DNA from: Luminiphilus sp.
GTDB taxonomy: Bacteria > Pseudomonadota > Gammaproteobacteria > Pseudomonadales > Halieaceae
Length of the DNA stretch: 10,110 bases
NCBI GenBank assembly: GCA_029251065.1
Contig: JAQXEB010000176.1
Location: forward strand, 1-10,110
Direction of reading: 5' to 3'
How positions within the stretch are numbered: the stretch's first letter is position 1; the number at the start of each line of letters is the position of its first letter. Positions 6,805 through 10,110 of the stretch are shown here, piece by piece. A program made the translations under genes and the position numbers. Under the pieces are notes generated by a model that was given only the letters and a program-made list of their open reading frames with translations, was not told where the DNA came from and made no database searches.

Positions 6805-7272
6805 TTAGGCCAAACGCTGGTAGCCACCACTGAAAAATACCAGTGGCTCGCCTTCTGAGTGTGTCAGTGCGTCGACCTCGCCAACAATAATGTGGTGATC
6901 TCCTCCCGGATGAAGGGCTGTGAGTCGACACGACAATGTGGCGAGCGCGTCTTTGACCAAAGGCACACCAGCGCCGTCAACAATTCGGTCCGCCACATCC
7001 ATTTCGTGGGCTAACGAACGAGCGTAACGATCAGACAGCACTTGTTGAGAGCTTTTTAATATCGAAATGCCATATCGCTCACACTCCGTGAACTCTTCAA
7101 AACACTCCGACGTGTTTTGAATGCTCCACAAGACAAGGGCGGGGTCTAGGGACACCGCGGCAAACGAATTCACCGTCATGCCAATCGAACGGTTGTCAGA
7201 CGTTTGTGTGGTCAAAATACAAACCCCGGTGGCGAATTGCCCCAAGGTGTTCCGTAACGCGCGCGTGTCCAA
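6805..7272 (-). CDS. Flavin reductase, HpaC/flavin-reductase-like domain
   Basis: 155-residue protein of the flavin_reductase-like family (PF01613 type), the size of the small components of two-component flavin monooxygenases. These reduce FMN or FAD with NAD(P)H and hand the reduced flavin to an oxygenase. Family marks: FATGVCILTT (13-22), GMTVNSFAAVSLDPALV (31-47), and GDHHIIVGEV (124-133), which carries the conserved GDHxxxxGxV histidine. The end, FFSGGYQRL, is also typical. The start appears to be TTG at 7272 with GGGGG about 6 nt upstream; no ATG or GTG lies near. No monooxygenase partner is in the window, so the oxygenase served, if any, is unknown. It diverges from isovaleryl-CoA dehydrogenase across about 260 nt. 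Confidence 0.88.
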   Translation of the reverse strand: MDTRALRNTLGQFATGVCILTTQTSDNRSIGMTVNSFAAVSLDPALVLWSIQNTSECFEEFTECERYGISILKSSQQVLSDRYARSLAHEMDVADRIVDGAGVPLVKDALATLSCRLTALHPGGDHHIIVGEVDALTHSEGEPLVFFSGGYQRLA

Positions 7273-7465
7273 GTTATACCCCCAATAGCTCGGCCGAAGA
7301 TTAACACAGCGAATCGCATCGAGACGTAATTGCTTTGGCTTAGTGCGGACAGAGGCAAGATATTTTGTGCCCGTCGTCAGCGCGCATGGCCTCGCTTAGT
7401 GCCATCCTCTAGGGACGCACCGCTGAGTAACGCTTAATCTCAGGTTCACTACTCGCAATTGTCTT

Positions 7466-7482
7466 TGTCACGCCAGTTGACA
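7466..7482. promoter_or_regulatory. Dyad TGTCA-N7-TGACA over the -35 box
   Basis: Two 5-bp inverted arms (7466-7470 and 7478-7482) separated by 7 bp. The right arm lies within the TTGACA -35 box of the predicted isovaleryl-CoA dehydrogenase promoter. A repressor bound here would block RNA polymerase. The arms are short and could arise by chance, and I do not tie the site to a named regulator. Confidence 0.3.
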
Positions 7483-7504
7483 GCACACGACAAGAATCTA
7501 AGCT
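7477..7504 (+). promoter_or_regulatory. Candidate sigma-70 promoter for isovaleryl-CoA dehydrogenase
   Basis: A perfect TTGACA (7477-7482) is followed after 16 bp by TAAGCT (7499-7504), which keeps the TA and final T of TATAAT. Transcription would start near 7511, giving a leader of about 20 nt that contains the GGAG ribosome site. The weak -10 fits a regulated promoter. The rest of the 260-nt interval 7273-7532 has no ORF I would call and no terminator; it must also hold the promoter of the divergent flavin reductase gene, which I could not place. Confidence 0.45.
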
Positions 7505-7521
7505 GTACGGCGATGTAAATT

Positions 7522-7525
7522 GGAG
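7522..7525 (+). promoter_or_regulatory. Shine-Dalgarno that fixes the ATG start of isovaleryl-CoA dehydrogenase
   Basis: GGAG ends 7 nt before the ATG at 7533 but only 1 nt before the in-frame GTG at 7527. A ribosome could not use it for the GTG, so the ATG is preferred. Confidence 0.65.
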
Positions 7526-7532
7526 AGTGCTA

Positions 7533-8702
7533 ATGACCAACCCACTGCGGAGCTTGAACCACGGCCTGTGCGACGAGCTGAACATGCTGAGAGATACGAC
7601 TCGGAACTTTGTGCTCAAGGAATTAGCACCCATCGCAGATGAGGTCGATCGATCCAATGATTTTCCGCATTTCCTGTGGCGCAAAATGGGTGAGCTCGGG
7701 CTGCTTGGCATTACGGTCGATGAGCGTTTCGGCGGCTCAGCAATGGGGTATCTCGCTCACATCATCGTCCTTGAGGAGATTAGTAGAGCCTCGGCATCAG
7801 TCGGACTGTCTTACGGTGCGCACTCTAATCTGTGCGTGAATCAGATTCATCGCAACGGGTCGGAGAGTCAGAAAGAAAAGTACCTTCCCGAGCTGTGTTC
7901 CGGTGCCAAGGTCGGTGCGCTCGCCATGAGCGAACCCAACGCCGGTTCTGACGTGGTGAGCATGGCACTCAGGGCTGATCGCGAGGGCGATCACTATATT
8001 TTGAACGGCACGAAAATGTGGATCACCAACGGTCCCGATGCTGACACCTACGTCATTTACGCAAAGACTGACCCCGAAGCGGGCTCGCGGGGTATTACCG
8101 CCTTTATTGTCGAGCGCGATTATCCCGGCTTCACCCAAGGCAAAAAGCTCGACAAGCTCGGCATGAGAGGTTCGAACACGGCGGAATTGATTTTTCAGGA
8201 CTGCCCTGTGCCCGCGGAGAACGTACTGGGCGAGGTCAACGCAGGCGTTGCGGTATTGATGTCTGGACTCGATTTCGAGCGGGCGGTCCTTTCCGCTGGT
8301 CCTGTTGGGATCATGCAAGCATGCATGGATGTCGTCGTGCCCTACGTTCACGAGCGCAAGCAGTTCGAACAGCCCATCGGTGAGTTCCAACTGATTCAGG
8401 GTAAGTTGGCCGACATGTACGCATCCACGGCCGCTTGCCGCGCTTATCTTTACGAGGTGGGGCGGGCGCTAGATCGCGGAGAAGACAGTCGGAAGGATGC
8501 GGCTGCCGTCATTCTTTACACTGCAGAGGCGGCCACGAAATCAGCCTTGGATGCGATTCAAGTCCTTGGCGGAAACGGCTACACCATGGACTACCCGACC
8601 GGACGCTTTTTAAGAGATGCGAAGCTTTACGAGATCGGCGCGGGAACCTCCGAGGTTCGTAGGATGCTCATTGGGCGCGAGATCTTCCAAGAAACTGCAT
8701 AG
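7533..8702 (+). CDS. ivd: Isovaleryl-CoA dehydrogenase
   Basis: FAD-dependent acyl-CoA dehydrogenase, 389 residues from the ATG, that oxidises isovaleryl-CoA to 3-methylcrotonyl-CoA in leucine catabolism and passes electrons to ETF. LSYGAHSNLCVNQIHRNG (about 92-109) is a strong isovaleryl-CoA dehydrogenase signature. The FAD-binding stretches AMSEPNAGSDV and KMWITNG are normal. The diagnostic feature is the catalytic base: Glu249 in GLDFERAVL corresponds to Glu254 of human IVD. The usual YEGT glutamate of other acyl-CoA dehydrogenases is missing and the site reads EIGAGTSEVRR (367-377), as in IVD. LGGNGYTMDYPTGRFLRD lies just before it. The bacterial gene is often called liuA and grouped with methylcrotonyl-CoA carboxylase genes, but none follow here. 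It is 103 nt upstream of glutaryl-CoA dehydrogenase. Confidence 0.95.
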   Translation: MTNPLRSLNHGLCDELNMLRDTTRNFVLKELAPIADEVDRSNDFPHFLWRKMGELGLLGITVDERFGGSAMGYLAHIIVLEEISRASASVGLSYGAHSNLCVNQIHRNGSESQKEKYLPELCSGAKVGALAMSEPNAGSDVVSMALRADREGDHYILNGTKMWITNGPDADTYVIYAKTDPEAGSRGITAFIVERDYPGFTQGKKLDKLGMRGSNTAELIFQDCPVPAENVLGEVNAGVAVLMSGLDFERAVLSAGPVGIMQACMDVVVPYVHERKQFEQPIGEFQLIQGKLADMYASTAACRAYLYEVGRALDRGEDSRKDAAAVILYTAEAATKSALDAIQVLGGNGYTMDYPTGRFLRDAKLYEIGAGTSEVRRMLIGREIFQETA

Positions 8703-8805
8703 CCTCCACAAAAGGGGGATTGTTCCACAACGCTTACCCCCCTACTCTTGGATCATAAACCTGCATGTCACGGACATGTTTATTTGGCTCTAACGGGGAA
8801 CGACG

Positions 8806-9990
8806 ATGGGCGGCACGACGCGCTGGACTAAACTCAATTGGGAAGATCCCTTTGAGCTCGACATACAGCTGACCGATACACAGCGAATGGTGCAGGGGTC
8901 TGCACGCGAATACGCTCAAACAAAGCTTGCACCCCGAGTCACCTCGGCATTCGCTGAAGAGCGCATGGATGCGGAGATTTTTAGGGAGATGGGTGATGTC
9001 GGCTTGCTCGGCTCAACTATTTCTGGCTACGGCTGTCCGGGCGTTGATTATGTCTGTTATGGACTCGTTGCACGCGAGATAGAGCGGGTCGATTCAGGCT
9101 ATCGCTCGATGATGAGCGTCCAGTCGTCCCTGGTCATGTACCCTATTTTTGCTTACGGAACCGAAGCACAGCGGGAACGTTATCTACCCGGTCTTGCCAC
9201 TGGCGAGTTAATCGGCTGTTTCGGTTTAACCGAACCTGATCACGGGTCTGACCCGGGCGGCATGAAAACACGTGCCCGTGCTGTGGAAGGCGGTTACCGA
9301 CTTACTGGTTCCAAGATGTGGATCAGCAATAGCCCGATCGCCGACGTTTTTGTCGTTTGGGCGAAAACCGACGACGGAGTGATACGCGGCTTCGTCCTAG
9401 AAAAAGGCATGGAGGGTCTCAGCGCACCTAAAATCGAAGGGAAACTGGCGCTGAGAGCCTCGATAACCGGAGAGATTGTCATGGACAACGTCTTCGTCCC
9501 TGCCGAAAACCATCTACCCAATACAGAGGGACTCAAAGGCCCCTTCGGCTGCTTAAATAACGCTCGATTTGGCATTGCGTGGGGCGCATTGGGAGCGGCG
9601 GAAACCTGCTGGCAAACGGCTCGCCAGTACACACTCGATCGTCAACAGTTCAATGTGCCGCTAGCCAGCAAACAGATCATTCAGCTTAAGTTGGCGAATA
9701 TGCAAACCGAGATCTCGATTGGCCTACAGGCATGCCATCGTGCGGGAGTGATGATGAGTGAGGGCGCCATATCGCCAGACCTGATTAGTTTAATCAAACG
9801 CAACTCCTGCGGTAAGGCGCTACAAATTGCCCGCGATGCACGTGACATGCTCGGCGGTAACGGCATTTCAGGCGATTTCCCCGTAATTAGACACATGCTT
9901 AATTTGGAAGTTGTGAACACTTACGAGGGCACGCATGACGTTCATGCGTTAATATTGGGCCGAAGCCAGACCGGCATTTCCGCTTTTTAA
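8806..9990 (+). CDS. gcdH: Glutaryl-CoA dehydrogenase
   Basis: FAD-dependent acyl-CoA dehydrogenase of 394 residues that oxidatively decarboxylates glutaryl-CoA to crotonyl-CoA in lysine, hydroxylysine and tryptophan breakdown. The N-terminus (NWEDPFELDIQLTDTQRMV) is typical of the family. Arg100 in SGYRSMMSVQSSLVMYPI matches human Arg94, which binds the glutaryl carboxylate. The catalytic base is Glu374 in NTYEGTHDVHALILGR, equivalent to human Glu370. FGLTEPDHGSDPGGM and KMWISNSP are the FAD and substrate loops. GGGGA lies 6 nt before the ATG. The 103 nt after ivd contain a GC-rich two-tier hairpin (AGGGGG 8713-8718 with CCCCCT 8738-8743) without a T-run, so co-transcription with ivd is possible. 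Its product, crotonyl-CoA, could feed the hydratase and HSD10-like steps encoded on the other strand. Confidence 0.96.
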   Translation: MGGTTRWTKLNWEDPFELDIQLTDTQRMVQGSAREYAQTKLAPRVTSAFAEERMDAEIFREMGDVGLLGSTISGYGCPGVDYVCYGLVAREIERVDSGYRSMMSVQSSLVMYPIFAYGTEAQRERYLPGLATGELIGCFGLTEPDHGSDPGGMKTRARAVEGGYRLTGSKMWISNSPIADVFVVWAKTDDGVIRGFVLEKGMEGLSAPKIEGKLALRASITGEIVMDNVFVPAENHLPNTEGLKGPFGCLNNARFGIAWGALGAAETCWQTARQYTLDRQQFNVPLASKQIIQLKLANMQTEISIGLQACHRAGVMMSEGAISPDLISLIKRNSCGKALQIARDARDMLGGNGISGDFPVIRHMLNLEVVNTYEGTHDVHALILGRSQTGISAF

Positions 9991-9999
9991 GGAGTTTTT

Positions 10000-10110
10000 G
10001 TGTCCCCCTCTGATGTGTCTACTATCGATGATGTTCGCATCGATGGTATCAACGACCTCGTGGCACCGAACGCGATAATCGACCAATACCCCGTCTCCCG
10101 CGAAGCGACC
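10000..10110 (+). CDS. Class I DAHP synthase, N-terminal fragment (cut by window edge)
   Basis: First 37 codons of an ORF open to the right edge. The residues TIDDVRIDGINDLVAPNAII and then DQYPVSREA resemble the N-terminus of AroG/AroF-type 3-deoxy-7-phosphoheptulonate synthases (NDDLRIKEIKELLPPVALLEKFP in style). This enzyme joins phosphoenolpyruvate and erythrose 4-phosphate in the first step of aromatic amino-acid synthesis. The start is GTG at 10000. AAGGAG overlaps the gcdH stop (TAAGGAG) and lies 5-6 nt upstream, so the two genes are only 9 nt apart and probably share a transcript. The catalytic barrel is outside the window, so the call rests on the N-terminal arm alone; aroG, aroF and aroH cannot be told apart. 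Confidence 0.75.
   Translation, partial: MSPSDVSTIDDVRIDGINDLVAPNAIIDQYPVSREAT

Noticed and set aside
6827..6846. Inverted repeat CCACTG/CAGTGG just after the FMN reductase stop
   Set aside because: It lies inside the flavin reductase coding region, has an 8-nt loop and no T-tract.
7797..8390. 197-codon minus-strand ORF inside isovaleryl-CoA dehydrogenase
   Set aside because: It is a shadow of a strongly conserved enzyme frame and shows no family features of its own.
8713..8743. Hairpin AGGGGG/CCCCCT with an inner TTGT/ACAA stem between ivd and gcdH, as a terminator
   Set aside because: The loop is long and no T-run follows on either strand, so it is not a convincing intrinsic terminator; it may only be a weak structure.
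10021..10047. ATCGATG repeated in the DAHP synthase start region
   Set aside because: Two short copies within coding sequence explained by the Ile-Asp codons; too short to mean anything.
1..10110. Defence island, CRISPR array, mobile element or secondary-metabolite cluster
   Set aside because: No repeats with spacers, transposase, integrase, toxin-antitoxin, nuclease or synthase modules are visible; every sizeable gene fits primary metabolism.

Overview
The window reads as the chromosome of a Gram-negative, probably marine gammaproteobacterium; a Halieaceae (OM60/NOR5)-like lineage is my guess. The evidence is AvtA closely resembling the E. coli enzyme from its first residue, a predicted lipoprotein esterase, compact gene spacing, moderate GC and several acyl-CoA enzymes. 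I see no RNA gene, CRISPR array, insertion sequence, phage gene or att site. Nearly everything is amino-acid or acyl-CoA metabolism.

Left part (1-4597, all minus strand). In transcription order: a triosephosphate isomerase, a thiolase-like protein with an extra C-terminal domain, a type-2 (HSD10-like) 3-hydroxyacyl-CoA dehydrogenase and an enoyl-CoA hydratase. They are tightly spaced (1-nt overlap, then gaps of 27 and 30 nt) and end at a clear intrinsic terminator. Just past that terminator starts a type-B carboxylesterase lipoprotein that runs off the left edge. Hydratase, HSD10-like dehydrogenase and thiolase-like protein match the last three steps of isoleucine or other 2-methyl-acyl-CoA breakdown, but the thiolase-like member lacks the usual catalytic residues.

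Middle (4681-7272). avtA (valine-pyruvate aminotransferase) diverges from the tpi operon across 83 nt. It may end tail-to-tail with a possible 76-residue minus-strand gene. Then come an NADPH-dependent FMN reductase-like flavodoxin-fold protein (plus) and an HpaC-type flavin reductase (minus), convergent with one base between their stop codons.

Right part (7273-10110, plus strand). A 260-nt divergent intergenic region carries a perfect TTGACA -35 box inside a small dyad. It precedes isovaleryl-CoA dehydrogenase (leucine catabolism), glutaryl-CoA dehydrogenase (lysine/tryptophan catabolism) and, 9 nt later, the first 37 codons of a class I DAHP synthase (aromatic biosynthesis).

Taken together this is an amino-acid degradation neighbourhood: transaminase, two acyl-CoA dehydrogenases, hydratase, dehydrogenase and a thiolase-like protein. 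I do not see a defence system or any obviously new machinery. The points most worth a second look are the thiolase-like protein without catalytic residues, its coupling to triosephosphate isomerase, the terminator in front of the esterase, and the small ORF after avtA.
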